From the NCBI GenBank assembly GCA_037043015.1, contig CM073324.1, positions 10,933,013 to 10,997,012 on the forward strand: a DNA stretch of 64,000 bases, read 5' to 3'. The notes beneath the pieces are model-generated. The model made no database searches. It saw only the letters and a program-made list of their open reading frames with translations, and was not told where the DNA came from. Origin of the DNA: Bryum argenteum (lineage: Eukaryota > Streptophyta > Bryopsida > Bryales > Bryaceae). This document shows positions 45,376 to 58,697 of this stretch, in pieces; positions within the stretch are counted from its first letter, which is position 1, and the number at the start of each line of letters is the position of its first letter. The position numbers and the translations under genes are program-made.

Positions 45376-48304
45376 TGAAATTAGTAGTCTCCAGATTGGT
45401 GTGATGACCTCCAGGCATACATCTAAGGATAGGCCAAACAAACACTCTAATGAAGATGGCCTCTAAATAGGTTGGAGTTTCTCTTCTTCTTATGAAGGTT
45501 TCCATGATACATGATTGGTAATTCATAACACCGCATTAATTAGATATACATACTCTTGTCACCTTCTTTCTCTTCATATGTAGTATAAAATATTGAAGCT
45601 TTTAATTTTGAGGAATTGTAATTTCAACTAAAATATAAAATGATTGACGAGGGTCACCATATCACTTTAGATGATCATTCGCCATTGAGATGATAAATGT
45701 GCTAGGGAGGTAATGTATGTCTTTCAAAAAATGTAATGTGTTAATAGAAATAAGTGTCGACTTTGGAGATTATGATCTTACAAATGGAGCACACACAACA
45801 ATTGAATTTAAGCATGATACTAGTAATTATAGGTAGCTTAAAAGTTGTAAGTACGTATAGTTGATCCATACCTCCAATCGTGCAAAGAGGTAGAAAATTG
45901 GAGTTACCAGTTTTAACATAAAAAAATCCAAGAGTTTTTAGGGGTTTATCTAAGATAATTATTAAGATAGTTTTCATACATGAGAATGAAGTTGTAAATT
46001 AATTCCAAACAGGAGAACAATTGTTACATACTTTCAAAAAGGGGAAGGAAGTTTTTGTGTAGTGGGATATTTCCCTTTGTTTTAGATTGTCACTCTTTGC
46101 GATCAAAACACAATTTTGAAACACACTTATAAAATAAGTTTAGATAAGGGTAAAATTGTAAAATATTTTCAAAAATGATATTCAAGTACTAGTATATCCA
46201 CGTGTCCTCCCGACATGCAAAAAAAAAAAAAAAAATTATTTGATTAATTTGTGAATAAGGTCCCCCATGTCCCGATGGGAGAGCTCTTTATATGGTGCTT
46301 TTCAAAAACTACCCCCTATCTACGGTTCCCTCGTTGATGGTCTCTCCGCTTTTTAAGATTTATAGCATGTCCTCCATTCCCTTCTTCTCGATTTCCCGTG
46401 CTTTTTGAAATTTATAGCATTCCTCTCTTCCCTAGGTCCCTTGTTCGTAGTTCGCCGTCCTCTGTTCTGGTTTCTCATTCTCTGTTTTCTTGTTCATGGT
46501 TCCCTATCTCCAAACTTCCGTTCGCAGTTCCCATCCTTTGTTTCAGGTTCTTCGTCCCCCAAATCCCCTTCCTGGTTTCCATCAATCCATCATTTGTTCC
46601 CGGTTCCCATCATTTGTTCTTGGTTCCCATCATTCGTTCGTAGTTCCCATCAATCATTCTTGGTTCTCAGTATTTGTTCCTAGTTTCTATCCTCCATTCC
46701 TAGTTTCTATCCTTTCTTCCTAGTTCCTAGTTCCCCTCAGATGTTCCCTTGATCTCCCGTTCACTCCTTCTTTGCTCTCGTTTTCATGTTCCATATTCCT
46801 TGTCCCTTTGACTCCTTGCATATTATTGGGATCTAATAAACTCTTAAAAACAATCAAACACCAATTACAGAGACTCTTCAAAATCTTTTTAAAACTCTTC
46901 ATGCCGTGTATACATGACCAAATTGATGATGACCATGACACGAGGCCGGCGTTAATGGTCAAAATAAATTATTATGAGATGATCAGATTTGCTAATTCGG
47001 TTTGATTTATTGAGATGAACAGGATGATTTTTCCGTTGACATACTGAGGTGAGAAACTCATATGATTTGATTGACAAACCAAGGCGATCAATTAGTACCG
47101 AGGACTTTGATTTTGATGAGAAAAATATAAACGATCAAATTGATATACTGGGAGCTAATGTCAAACATATAATGATCTTACATTTCGAGTTACATATTGA
47201 ATTGTTTGAGCTTCCATTCATGTCGATCATCAAATAGCATCGATTTCTTTGAACTTGTCAATTAATATGAAATCATGAACATTAGACTCATTTTAATGAG
47301 TTCCGTTGTTAATGTTTACATGGCATAGTTGTGCATTCCGTCCCTACATTCCATGTGGAGTTATCTTGTTGATGAGTCCATGAGCTTTATTGTTTTTGCT
47401 ATTCTCTGATCTAAACTATTGTGTTGTCGCTTGGTTGATACGACAAATGCCTTCAAGTCAAGCTCTGCAACCCTTTCTAAGTTGTGATTCATCAACAACC
47501 TCTTCCTATTGCGATCAATAACCTCGAGTGGTCTTCCTATTGCAATCAATAACCTCCAGTGGTAATCCCCCAGCAACACTACATACTACATTTGCTGACA
47601 GCCTCCGCCTCCGAATTTGGCAGATCCGCGGCTTTGGCCACTAGATTTGTCATTTCAAAGAGGTTCATGAACATTCTACTCCAACCCACTACTCATCCCA
47701 TCTAATTTCCTTTCTCAATCTATGAACTATGCCTCAATTGAACACGACGGTAGTATGGCATGGAGCCAACAACAAGAGGAAAAAGGACATGATCCACATA
47801 AGAAATAAGAGGCAATCAACAAGAAATAAGAAGCGTTTAGGAAGCAATGAAACAAGAACATTGTTGGAGATGTAGACGATCGTTACCAGAACACAATCTA
47901 AATGATTTAGGAGCCCCTTGTGTTTTTATTTTGATCTACCAAGACCTCTTTATACACCTTTGTTACAATGGTTACCTTTTACAACTATTTGTGTGCTCTA
48001 CAATCGCCCTTCTTAAGCTTTTCAGAGCTTCACTTCTGTCTCCTTCCGGAAACACCCTTGCACAATTCTGTGTGGACAAGGGGGCATCTACGAGCTGTCC
48101 TCCTTCTTTTGAAATTATCTATTCACTCAAAAATTCCAATTTTTGAAGGACCATATTCAAGCGGTTTCTGAATTCGAGCAGTTTCTGAGCTAACTACTAT
48201 ATTTCCAGTCAGAAGGCATTGCGTTGAGATGTGGGCAAAGCGAATGCGGGACACAGTAAGCAATGAATGGGTTAAGAGCATGAAGAAGCAGAATAGTAGT
48301 ATGA
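45376..48304. other. Intergenic region with minisatellite, no gene recognised
   Basis: Contains a TTTTTAGGGG end at 45,936-45,945 that may be the remnant of another TTAA element, a pyrimidine-rich 20-bp repeat (46,430-46,740), and a 31-bp tandem duplication (47,501-47,562). The last few hundred bases probably include the 3' untranslated region of the lipase gene. Confidence 0.5.
46603..46722. repeat. Minisatellite, 20-bp unit, six in-register copies
   Basis: Units begin GTTCCCATCATTTGTTCTTG and diverge gradually over six copies in exact 20-bp register. Looser copies extend the array to about 46,430-46,740. The strand is almost purine-free except for G at unit starts. Apparent open frames here are products of the repeat. 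Confidence 0.85.
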
Positions 48305-51239
48305 TCACCCAATGAATGTGGCCAGGCCTTGCATTAAAAGAATCCGAGCTGAAACGAGCAGCAGCATGCCAATGTGGACATGCTTGGAAGCAATCAATCT
48401 GCTGTACCTACTGAGCCGGTCCATTGTAGAGCCGGAGGTGGTGGAGTCTCTTGAGGAGGACATGCTGAGCCCTTTGGCCATCAAGGGCAAGCTGCCGGAT
48501 CGACGCAGCACCTGGTGCGCGGTCCCCATTCCCGAGCTGGCAGCCCCAATGGCGCCACATTCACCTGTATTTGCACTGTTTTCCGAGTCGGCCAGTCCCT
48601 TGAGCACGACACCCTTGATGAATCCCACGCCACTGTCCGTCGAGCGCAACGGCCACCACACCGAGCTCCGCTTCTGCACCGGCATACTTCGCCTCACTTT
48701 CTTCTGTTCCTGCCTCAGCACGTACTTTACCGCTTTCATGTAGCTGCGCGGGTCATGGTCTCGGGAGATTCCGCCCCCGGTGCCATACGACGATCGGTCC
48801 CTCAGAATCTCCAGAGGGTGGGGGTTGTTTAGGAACGCCCTGTGTGCAGACCGAAGCTCAATTGACAACGCCTTCGCATCTGCTGTCTCCCGCTTGGCCG
48901 AGCTCGGATGAATAATGTCGTAGATGCCGCTTCCTACAGGCAGCAATGGATGCCCCGGCGATTGAGCTGGGGCTGGCTGAATCACACGCATCACGCCCAT
49001 GGGGGCATATAGCAATTTCTGCACACACGATGGACGCATTCAGCACTCTAATTCAATTGGTGTGAAGGAGCAGAGCTTGATAGATATTTGAGCAGTGGGA
49101 TCAAGTAACTACCTGCTTCTTCAGGCAAGCGTAATTTCTGAAAGTGCCATTCACGCGCCTCAAAACCTCAGCGACATGATCGGGATAATCACAGGTGAAG
49201 CTTCGCGGGACGATATCGCGGTGCATGACCACCATCTGTACATGGTTATGAGGGAGGCCTAACTGCTGCAGCAAGTAGTCACCGCCGCACAATACATACG
49301 GAGACCCAAATGTGGTTACTGGTAACAAGGAGCTCAATGGTGCAGTATCGCGGGCTCGAAGCAGAAGTGAAAGAAGAATGGCTAAGCTACCTCCTAATGA
49401 ATGACCAGTAAAGCGAAATCGGGCTTCACTACCGTGTTTCCGTACATGCTCTAAAACATGAGGTAAAACCTCGTCGTACAACAATTGTGCTGCCTCGTAG
49501 ATACCTCGGTGTACCATAACACCCAACTGCGGATTCTCAAATTGCGTTGGCTCGAACATTAGATTAGCTTGCCATGATGCTACCGAATCGGAGCCCTGCA
49601 AATACAACGACTCTCGTTTAGCATCTTAACACATCAGGAAACACTGAAAGGAGAATGTTGGTCCATACAGAAAGGCCACATGCGATTACGAATGAATTGA
49701 GTAAAATTTTCTTAGGTACCTGAATGACGAAGTTGCGGATCTTCGCAAGCTCATCATCACAGATGAACCACTCACAAGGACAGCTACACGATGGCTGCGC
49801 ATCAGTTGGCTTAGTCTCCTCGTTACCTGTTGATGTTGTAGGGGCCACTGGCGTGGTCACACAATCATCAAGTACTTCAGGTTTTGATTTGCACTCCATG
49901 CACACCTCATCTGTGTCATCCGCCAGAACCACCTTGCAGGGCGTAGACCCTAATTGATAAGCTGTCGACTCCGTGGGAGTTTTAGATCTTTTCATGAATG
50001 AGAATCTACTTGTCCACTTTTCGGCATCGGCTTTCTTCGTGCTGCTACTCGCTTCTGCAGTCGGCAACGGATCTTGCGGCTCGCCCACTTCTAAAATTTC
50101 TTGACCAGCTGATTCCTCTTCAGCTGGCTTCTCTCTCGCTTCCTTCTCTCTTGCTTCTTTCTCTCTCGCTTCCTTCTCCAGTGCTGCCTTCTCTTCCGCA
50201 GCTTTTATATGCACAGATGACGTGATAAATCGCAAACCATGGTGCCGCAATAAATCTCCTGGCTGTGTGGAACAGAGTAAAAAAAGCGTCAGATTTAGAG
50301 AGGATACTAATAATCCTAGTACCAACAACAGTTGACTGATCTCAATTATCAATAACAAATCCTCTCAGTTGGCCTCTCACTCACCTTGATAGAAGGAATC
50401 GAGTAGGCTAAGTTCGAAAGGAAGGCAAGATGGGAGACGGTCTTGAGCTCAGCCACGGAAACAGATTGCAAGAATTTGGAGAACGACGCACGGTCATGGA
50501 CGATCTTGACATGGGCGATCTCCTTTGTTTCATCATCAGTAAGGGCAGTCTTCACATCCTCGGTATCTACATGGCACTCCTCACACACACAGCTCTGCGC
50601 ATCCTCTCCTACAACAGATTTGACTAGGTCATCGCCTTCTTCGATCTTCTTCTCAGTGACCACCGCCTCCAACACCGACGCCTTCGGAGCCTGTTTCCTT
50701 GGAGCTGAACTAAACTGCAAGTTGTTCCACAACCTGATTCTCATAAAGTTGTGCAACCAACTCTTAGCAATCTCAGCCTCAGCTTTCGCGAGATCGACGG
50801 AATCATCCGTGCCCAGACTCGCAACCTCCAACGCTGTGAGCTCAGTGGGAGCTGATTGCAAAGTAGTCAAAACCTCGTGCACGGTCCGCTTGTCCTCGTC
50901 GCTCAATGTCAAATTCGTGACGTCGTCATGAGCTGACGACAATGCTAGCGACGCCACGTCCCTCGCAACATCCACATCCTTCTTGCTGGCTTTGAACCAG
51001 GGAAACTTGAGAGGGAAGCCAGGGAGCGGCACCAGCGGTCGAGACGATTGCGGATGGTTCCCACTACTCGAGCTTGCTGCTGCTGTGACCGTCGAAGCCA
51101 CCTTCGTGGGATTAGCAGTCTCAGTGGGCGACGATGTCAGAAGCTTTTGCGCTCGCGCTTTCTCCGATGGCTCACCGGACTTTTGCGATCTCCGGGGACA
51201 GGGGAAAGGTACGGCGGCCCTCACCAACAACACTTCCAT
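48305..51239 (-). CDS. Plastid lipase, class 3 (PLIP-like)
   Basis: Four exons on the minus strand: 51239-50385, 50262-49720, 49595-49113 and 49018-48305. Every junction is GT-AG in phase 0, giving 864 residues. The start is the first ATG of the frame. The N-terminus (MEVLLVRAAVPFPCPRRSQK) is basic and acid-poor like a chloroplast transit peptide. The region around SHLAFLSNLAYSIPSIKPGD (residues about 267-287), the lead-in CPCEWFICDD and the lipase core match Arabidopsis PLIP1-3, which release fatty acids from plastid membrane lipids. The nucleophile is Ser532 in GHSLGG and the acid is Asp593 in MHRDIVPR, 61 residues apart as in PLIP1. His715 (SRDHDPRSY) is a candidate third member. Exon 2 holds EAREK repeats near a likely linker. 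It is longer than PLIP1 (about 650 residues). Confidence 0.93.
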
Positions 51240-53422
51240 CTTCCTAAATCTCACAAAGCGCACTCAAAGAATACCGTTACAACCTCAATTCTTGAAACCT
51301 CTACCACTTCGATCTGTACAGCCCGTTACTGTAACGGCCAATGCTCTCAACTACCTCCCTTGCTTCCGAAAAAACCAATCGACCTTGCGAAGCCAGCACT
51401 GAGGACAGCTCCCTCTTAGACAGCTCCACTCGTAGTGCGTTCCAGGCAGCTTCGCTGAGACAAACCTGTGACAGAACGAATCAGATCACGAAATATTTCA
51501 GACGATAAACATCCGTGACCGACGTGCACGCAAACATAGACGACAAGACTGGTAAACTCTCTCAATTCGAATTCTCCGACATTACCTTCCATCTACTGCA
51601 GTAACAGGCTAGCAACCAATGAGCAAGACGACATTGCGAGACACCTTTCTGCGGCCATTTGACCTAGTAAAGAACCATCAATGCAAAAGCTCAAAAGCTG
51701 CAAACAGAATCGATGGAATCGACAATTTTGACTTACTCAGGGTGATCGAATGCAAGTAGCAAAAACGGCAATCGCACGATCGATCGATCGCTCGCTCGCA
51801 AGGGCGATTTCGAACGACGCCACTGGAGGAGCAACCAAAGCTGTGAGATCGGAGGAGGCAGGGTGGCGGGGGCGGAGTGTCGAGGTAGGTGTAAGTTTCG
51901 CACCCGAGTGGGCCCGGTTGGTAAGTCCGGACGGTACCTACCTACCTGTCATTGCGTCCAAGGTACCTGCTTCGCTGGATGAACCAGCGACTGTGGATGA
52001 CAATTAGAACATTCATCGCCTGGCTGCCTTGACTACGTCACCGAGACACCGACGGATGCTTGAATTCTACATCCGGCGTTCATTTCCCATACGTGTGGTA
52101 AATTGGTGGCGAAGTAAGTTCAGGATTTGAGTGATGGACATTCCTTCTTTATTCCTGTTTGCACTTTTCCTTTTTGGAAGCAAAAAACATGTGAACTCAT
52201 TGTTTCTCGTTATTTTCGCCTTCCCTGAAAGAGAACGCACGAGTGTCAAATATCTTCTCTTGTCCCAAATAAACAATAGGAAAAGTCTTTCATGTACAGT
52301 AATATGTATTTTTAAATGCACGAATGTAAAACACTCCATCGTACAATTTGCATGCATCGTGAATGGACGAGGTAATAGTTGATAGGAACTTCGTATTAAA
52401 GCAACTGTTTTTGGTGCTCAACTTGATTACTGTAGATGTACTCAGTACCTGAAATTTATGTAACAACAACCACATGGTGATTATGGTTTAATGTAACTCT
52501 GATTAGTCTGTGATGAGGAGCCAAGTTATGTCTGGTGTCAGCATGATTCATGAGGATGAATGCCCATATCAATCAGGGACAGAGATCCTTTGGTGGAATG
52601 TCAATCATGCATTGGAAAGCAGCATTATTGACCAGAATTAACTTCTAAATCTGTAAGAGTCCGGTCCAGTCTATGTGAATTGACAACAACCCACTTTGAA
52701 ACCTAAAACCCCTGTCATTTACGTCGACGGAAAAGGAAGAAAAAGAAAAAGAAAAAGAGAGAGAGGCAACTCAAATCTGTATTTTTGGTCAATACATCAT
52801 TGTAAATTTAGAGAGAGAAAAAATAAGAAAAATTAATAAAAACGAAGAAAAGTGTTGAAGCTGAAGTGAGGGTTTTTATTAGGATTTGCTTTAAATTTGT
52901 ATGGATTAAGAGTAGTGAAAACATGTGGAGTTTTCACCAAGTTTCTTCGTCTCTTATTCCACAAGGATTTAGTAGAATAAAACATTCTTGGTGGAGATTG
53001 TGGTGAAAAGCTTGGTCGAAACTCCACATCTTTCCATTAGTGTAGGATTAGAGCAGTTTGATCCAAATATTGTGTAGCTCGTAATTGGCATATCTAAAAC
53101 ATATGTGCATGGTTGTATAGATTTCCAATGCGCAAGACATCCGGAAAGTTTAGCGTGTCAACTACCTCCCTTTCTGCACACAAAATTCTAAAGTCTCTTC
53201 TATTACATAATGGCCTCCTCCTTTTTGACATCCCATGATAATTAGCTGAAAGAAACATTTCTAAGGGCATTCCTTACATTCAACGCACGTGCTCCCTACA
53301 ACGGCCATAGGCGGAAAGGCTAGGCAACAAGGGCTTTCTCCCCGAGCAACAAGGGCTACTCCACGCCTACTGTCAGCAAAGCGACCTAATTTGATGGGAG
53401 CAATAACCATGGTTTGAATTCT
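51240..53422. other. Upstream region of the lipase gene and intergenic DNA
   Basis: 51.24-52.0 kb probably holds the lipase leader and promoter; a GATC-repeat palindrome (ATCGATCGATCG) lies at about 51,780. From 52.0 to 53.4 kb there is a GAAAAA-rich tract (52,730-52,770) and no recognisable gene. Confidence 0.45.
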
Positions 53423-53786
53423 AGGTAACTTAATGGTACAATTAACCTTGGTCTAATCTATGAAGGAAATATAAGCCTAGAGGTGGTTGGATTTTGTGAT
53501 GCACACTGGGCACGAGATTCGATAAAAAAAGTAAAAATCAATGGGGTTTTCTCAAACAAGCCATTCAAAAATATAATGTGATAGTCAAAGTTGTTTCACT
53601 AGGATTAAAAATCCTAGCATTCCTAGAAGGATGAAAGACATCAAACAGAAATATCAGTTTATCAAATCAAAGGTTGAGTTCAAAGAAGTGGAGTTCAAAT
53701 ATGTGAGGACGGATAAATTGATTGCGGACACGTTTACAAAGAGTCTCCCAAAGGTAAAATTTGATTTTGCAAGAAAAGTATAGGAG
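53423..53786 (+). pseudogene. Ty1/copia retrotransposon relic, RNase H and end of pol
   Basis: Conceptual translation in two frames gives a decayed copia pol C-terminus: LNGTINLGLIYEG, then VVGFCDAHWARD (the copia GYSDADWAGD motif), a frameshift with stops, then KQKYQFIKSKVE and KYVRTDKLIADTFTKSLP (the copia KYVPT..QLADIFTKALP motif). The stop after FDFARKV is at about 53,780. No LTR or primer-binding site was identified nearby, so this is an old fragment. Confidence 0.88.
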
Positions 53787-56700
53787 TGCATCTAGTTAGA
53801 TTGGTTTCGAGTAGTGTAGTGTGAACACCATAAGACGTATGTTTAAGACAGTGGTATAAAATGTAGCTTGAAGGGTGAAGGAGATATAGTTTATTGAAAC
53901 ATTTCGTTCAATATATATCTCCTTCTATGATTAGGTGGCAAGTTAACTTGAACAGTATAATATTGACATCATTATTGTTACACAATTACAACATACAAAC
54001 CATACAATACAATGCTACGGCACATTGGAGGCTCACTACGCCACAGGTGAATGAGATTGATAACTGTCTTGGCAAACACCGTGGCTTTATGAAGCTCCCT
54101 TCGCTTCCGGTTTACACGAGAACAGTTTACGGTAAGGGATGTCCTAATGCATATCAGCGATCTCCTACCCATCATGGATAGTTGGTCAATGATTCAACGA
54201 AATTGTCGAATCCCTTTTAGGGCGAGGATTCAATTTACCAGAAAAGTTACTCGACAACTTGTCATGGAATTTAGGACGTACATCCGCTGCAGACTGAGGG
54301 TAAATGCCAAAATCTGGTATCAAAAGTGATTATACTGTTAATACTTTAAGTTGATGAGAAAAGTGGAATGATAATTGTGCTTTTCTGTAAGCCAGTAACT
54401 TAACCTTGAGTAGCATGATAAGTTTGGGTCCGACTACGCATCTCTGCAGTAACTCAGAATGCCAGCTGAAATTGAAGTTTAATATGACCTTCTCTGGTTG
54501 AAAGTTTCTGAAAGATCAGGTTAGAACCACTACCCTAATCCACGAAAGCAAACCGCAAGTTAAACAGGAAGTGTCATGAATTGACAATGTAAAGGAGCTG
54601 GACTGTGTCATGACTAGAACAGCTGAAAGTGTAGTTTAGTATTATCAAGAAAAGAACCTGCATAACTATCTACATATAGAGCATTTTCGAAGCAAACTTT
54701 GGCGATGTAAAGCTGAAATCCTACACGAAGCAATGGTGATGAGAAGGATGTATACGTGAAAGGCTCTTACTAGCAAACATTTAAACATGTGTTTCCTACG
54801 CTACCGTAGCCGTGCAAGTCAACTCGACGTTCTGATACACATCCAAACTTGAGGTCCTATACAACATCAAAGCACACGGCAACTTCGGATAGGTGCAACT
54901 CACAAACACGGAAGCATGTACCCGGCCGTCTTAGAGAGGATGAAACTTCCAAGTGAGCAGGATTGAGGTGCCACGAGAGCAGCTAGACTAGCTTGCTAGA
55001 CACGTCCACAAGTCACACGTCAAGGCACACCAATTAACGAACACCCAACACTAAATTCTATCTGAAACTGTAGTGGGCTCATATTCCTCGATCACCGAAA
55101 TCGAAAAGTGCGTAACAGTGGGAGTGATTGGTTAGGGGAGGCGCCCAATTTGAAAGAAAAGAGGGACATGGAGCGAATGGAGGGTAATCGCCAATGAAGT
55201 GGGAGTGGGTGACACGCGGGCATTGCGCAACGGCACCTTCCCGCTCTCTGACCTTGCCACCTCCCCGAGAGACCGAGTCCCGGGGAATCGGCCCTGTCCA
55301 GGGTGGATCTTGGGGCCTTCCATATCGGCCCTCCACGTGGATCCGACCGTCCACGACGGTGTGAGGATCCGACCGTCCACGGGCTCTCTGTTACCTCTGG
55401 TGTCGATTGCCTGAAGTTTCGGGAGCGAGTCATGAGGAACCGGACAACCATGGGCGGGAAACGGGGAAATCTTGGGGTCACCGGAATGACCCGCTGCTGT
55501 AAATTACCAAGGAATGTTTTTGGATGAGCTGAATTGGATGTAATGTACTTAAATTGCATCCAAGATCCGTTCCGTTTGAATATTGGTTAGCTACTGAGGT
55601 AACAAAGTTTAGTATGGTAAACTTGTAGTGAAGTTAAGCGTGTGAGCAATTTGTATGTATGGAGAAGAAAAGTGGAAGATTGGACGGATTGGAATCATCA
55701 TTTTTGAGTTCTTATGAAGTTTGTTGTAAATTTTTGAAGTTGGTTATATATGTGTTTACTATGAGTGTATTGAAATCATGCTCCAGAGGTATTGCACGTC
55801 TTTGGAGTAGTTGATTTTAGCAAGTCATCACTTGTCATGTGCCAACTTTGAGGTCGAGGGAGGGATCCCTGACCATGATTGGATGGTTAACCCTGATGAA
55901 GGTTATAAGCTCCATGCTAACATGGAGAGTAGATCCCACGACGTTCTCATTGGGGCCTATCAACCCTTGCCCCTTAATTATTTAGCAACTATGAATGAGA
56001 ATAGAAGGGTTAAAGAATGACTACCTATGACCACGAAGTAGCCTCCGATGATGTTCGTAGAATGTGGATGATATTAGATAAAAGCCTAATTCAACCACTA
56101 TGGGCACTTGCATTGTGAAGGTGTCATGTTGTCAATAGAATTGGGGGGTCCGTGTGCATAATGGTAAGATTGGGGGATCCGCGTGCTAATGGAGGTCCGA
56201 TGGTGTTAGTAGAATTTGGATTATGTTGAATAAAATGTTAGTTTGAATACTATCGCATGTATGTGCATAGCCGAGGTATGATGTTCTTTGTAGAATCTCG
56301 TTTACATGTTAAATCAGTTACACTATTGAGTGCACTGGAGGCACTGTTAGTACTAAAGGCACTGGAGATCTGGAGGCCCTAGAAGTCCAATGTTGTTTGT
56401 CGAATCTGAATAATGTCGAATAATGTCGGATAAAATGTTAATTCACCTACTATCACGTGCGCCTCCTCCGTACTCGAGGTACTCGAGGTCTTCGTAGTTC
56501 GGTCGTTGCAAACTATTGTCGCATATTGAGGTTGTTGTGGAAAAAGTGGCAAGATCGTTGTGAATAAAATGGCATCCCAATGTCGCGTGGGTATTGGAGG
56601 TTGTTGTAAATTTTATCCATATGTAAGGTCGTTGTGAATGAAATGGCAGTCCGATGTTGTTTATAGAATCTAAATAATGTTGCGTTCGTAATGAGGTCGT

Positions 56701-58697
56701 TGTGAATAGAATGGGAGTCCGATGTTATCCATATTATATAGATATTGTTGATTCAGGCTATTAAAATGTCAATTCAGATGTTATACATAGTATATAGATA
56801 TTGTTGATTCAGGCTATTAAAATGTCAATGCAGCTATTGTTGCGTATAGAGGTCGTTGTGAACTATTGTTGCGTGTATGACAAACATATGTCAAGAATAT
56901 ATAGGGGTTCAATAGAATGGTAATTTAAGAACTATCCATATGTAAGGGGTGACTATAAATAAAATGTGGATTAGATTGAACATTGGTATGGTATTTTGAA
57001 GCAAATGATATGGTTATATAGATTCAACAAAATATAAATTCATCGACAATCTTCATATCACCTGTGATAGTTGATAAAAGGTCAATTGAATTTGCTACCG
57101 GTCAACTCACCTACCACAATCTATATCTAAGGGGTCGCGGTAAATAGAATACCAATTGGAATAAATGTCAATCTGTCAAATCAAAGAATAAATGTCAAAT
57201 AGACTGAACACAAGTCAACCACAATTTTAATGTGGCAAGGTAATAATCAATAGTATGTCTATGGGATTTGCTATCAATTTAAACTTTTATAAAATATAAA
57301 GGTTAGATTTCATGATATGTCATTCCAACCACATTACTTACTAATTTATTTAATTTTACTAGTTACTATACATCTCAATAGTTACTCACTTACTATCGAT
57401 AGAATGTTAGTTAGATTAAAAAAAGAAGAAAAAAAAAGAAAAAAAAAAGAGAAAAAAAAAAAAAAAAAACACGATTTGATAAAATCGAAGTTCAACTCCA
57501 CTTTTTTTTTGTTTGTTTTTTGTCGATTTTGGTTGTATTCGTAAAAAAGAAGGTTTTGCTTCAATGGAATGATACTCCATCCATCTTAGAAAAACACCAT
57601 GATTTGCTAAAAATGGTTGATTGTTGAGATGGTCTAGATTACTCATTGATATAACCCAAGCTCACCGTTCTCATTGGGGGATATAAACCCTTAGCTCCTA
57701 GCCCAAGCTCACCCCTGAACCCAAGCTTCATCGTGCCTACTTTTAGGGTACATATTTGCAAACCTTCAATTTGGACAAAATGATGTTCTACGTGAGACAA
57801 GATGGTGTCAAATTTGAATTTTAAGTTCCCATATGAAATTATGAACCAAAATTGGAGCGACCTTGTAGCAAGGAAGTGGTATTGCAAGTGCGACATGCGC
57901 CACTCAAAATTGAGCTGAGATGATTTCGCACCTGCCTTCTGAACACAGATTTTCTCACAAGAAAAGACATCCTGCTTAACGAATCACACGTGATGGACTT
58001 ACAAGAAACAACGCTCGTAAGATGCAAACACAAATTCTAATACTATTCATATGTAATTTTCCTGGTACACAAACTGTTCATGTCATGTCCTCCTTATAAC
58101 AAAGTAGTTCACGCCAAGCTGGGTTCATCACAACGCTCACAAATCAGCACTTCAAAATGTTCCTCCAGGCATCCAAGTTCCACTAAAGAGGCTTTCTTTC
58201 CTGATCGTTTCTTTCGTTCCAGAACTCCACATACTAAGCACAATACTTTCAAGTCATCAAGTCTGGATCAAACACCAACTTCGAACGATGAGTTTACCTT
58301 TCCAGTAACCCTTTCTTCGACACAAAAGACAGCACACACGAAAGCTTCGGATGTTTACAAAAGTCAGAAAAATAAAAGCTCTCCTGATCCTCTTCACGAA
58401 TGTGACCTCCATAATTCGGGTTAGCTGCATTTTCAATGTGAACTCAAGGAAGGGGAACTTCACCGACCAATTAGTCGGAATAAATAAGCATGTTCGATCG
58501 TAAAAAAGTTGGACTTCGGTTGTGGGAGATCAACTCTTGGATCAACCAACTGGACGGTGTTCTCATCTCTGTTTCTACTGCTATAAGCTCGGGTGTTTGA
58601 AAGTTCACCGCAGATACACTTCATTGTTCGATACCTACCAAAACTGATGTTTCAATGGGCAGAAAAAGAGATGACAGCTGACGCGTCAATCACTGAT
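53787..58697. other. Long intergenic region with degenerate repeats
   Basis: No gene recognised. Contents: a GC-richer patch at 55.1-55.5 kb with a repeated GATCCGACCGTCCACG motif and overlapping open frames that look spurious; short inverted SINE-like remnants near 55,930-55,985 and 57,670-57,710 (phrase TTCTCATTGGGG); a loose repeat region at 56.0-56.9 kb with the recurring phrase GAGGTCGTTGTGAA; and a purine tract at 57,418-57,470. The part just before 58,698 may be the 3' end of the GCK-domain gene. Confidence 0.45.
56722..56833. repeat. Tandem duplication, 2 x 56 bp
   Basis: Units 56,722-56,777 and 56,778-56,833 start ATGTTATCC and ATGTTATAC and differ at only a few bases. They lie within a wider field of degenerate repeats. 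Confidence 0.9.

Noticed and set aside
45936-45949. TTTTTAGGGG followed by TTTA as a piggyBac-type right end
   Set aside because: No left partner with TTAA and no preserved hairpin, so it was not called as an element.
55092-55559. A 155-codon minus-strand frame in a GC-rich patch
   Set aside because: Several overlapping frames, internal short repeats (GATCCGACCGTCC), no domain.
58080-58424. A 114-codon plus-strand Ser/Thr-rich frame
   Set aside because: No domain, no splice context, lies in the 3' flank of the GCK gene on the opposite strand.
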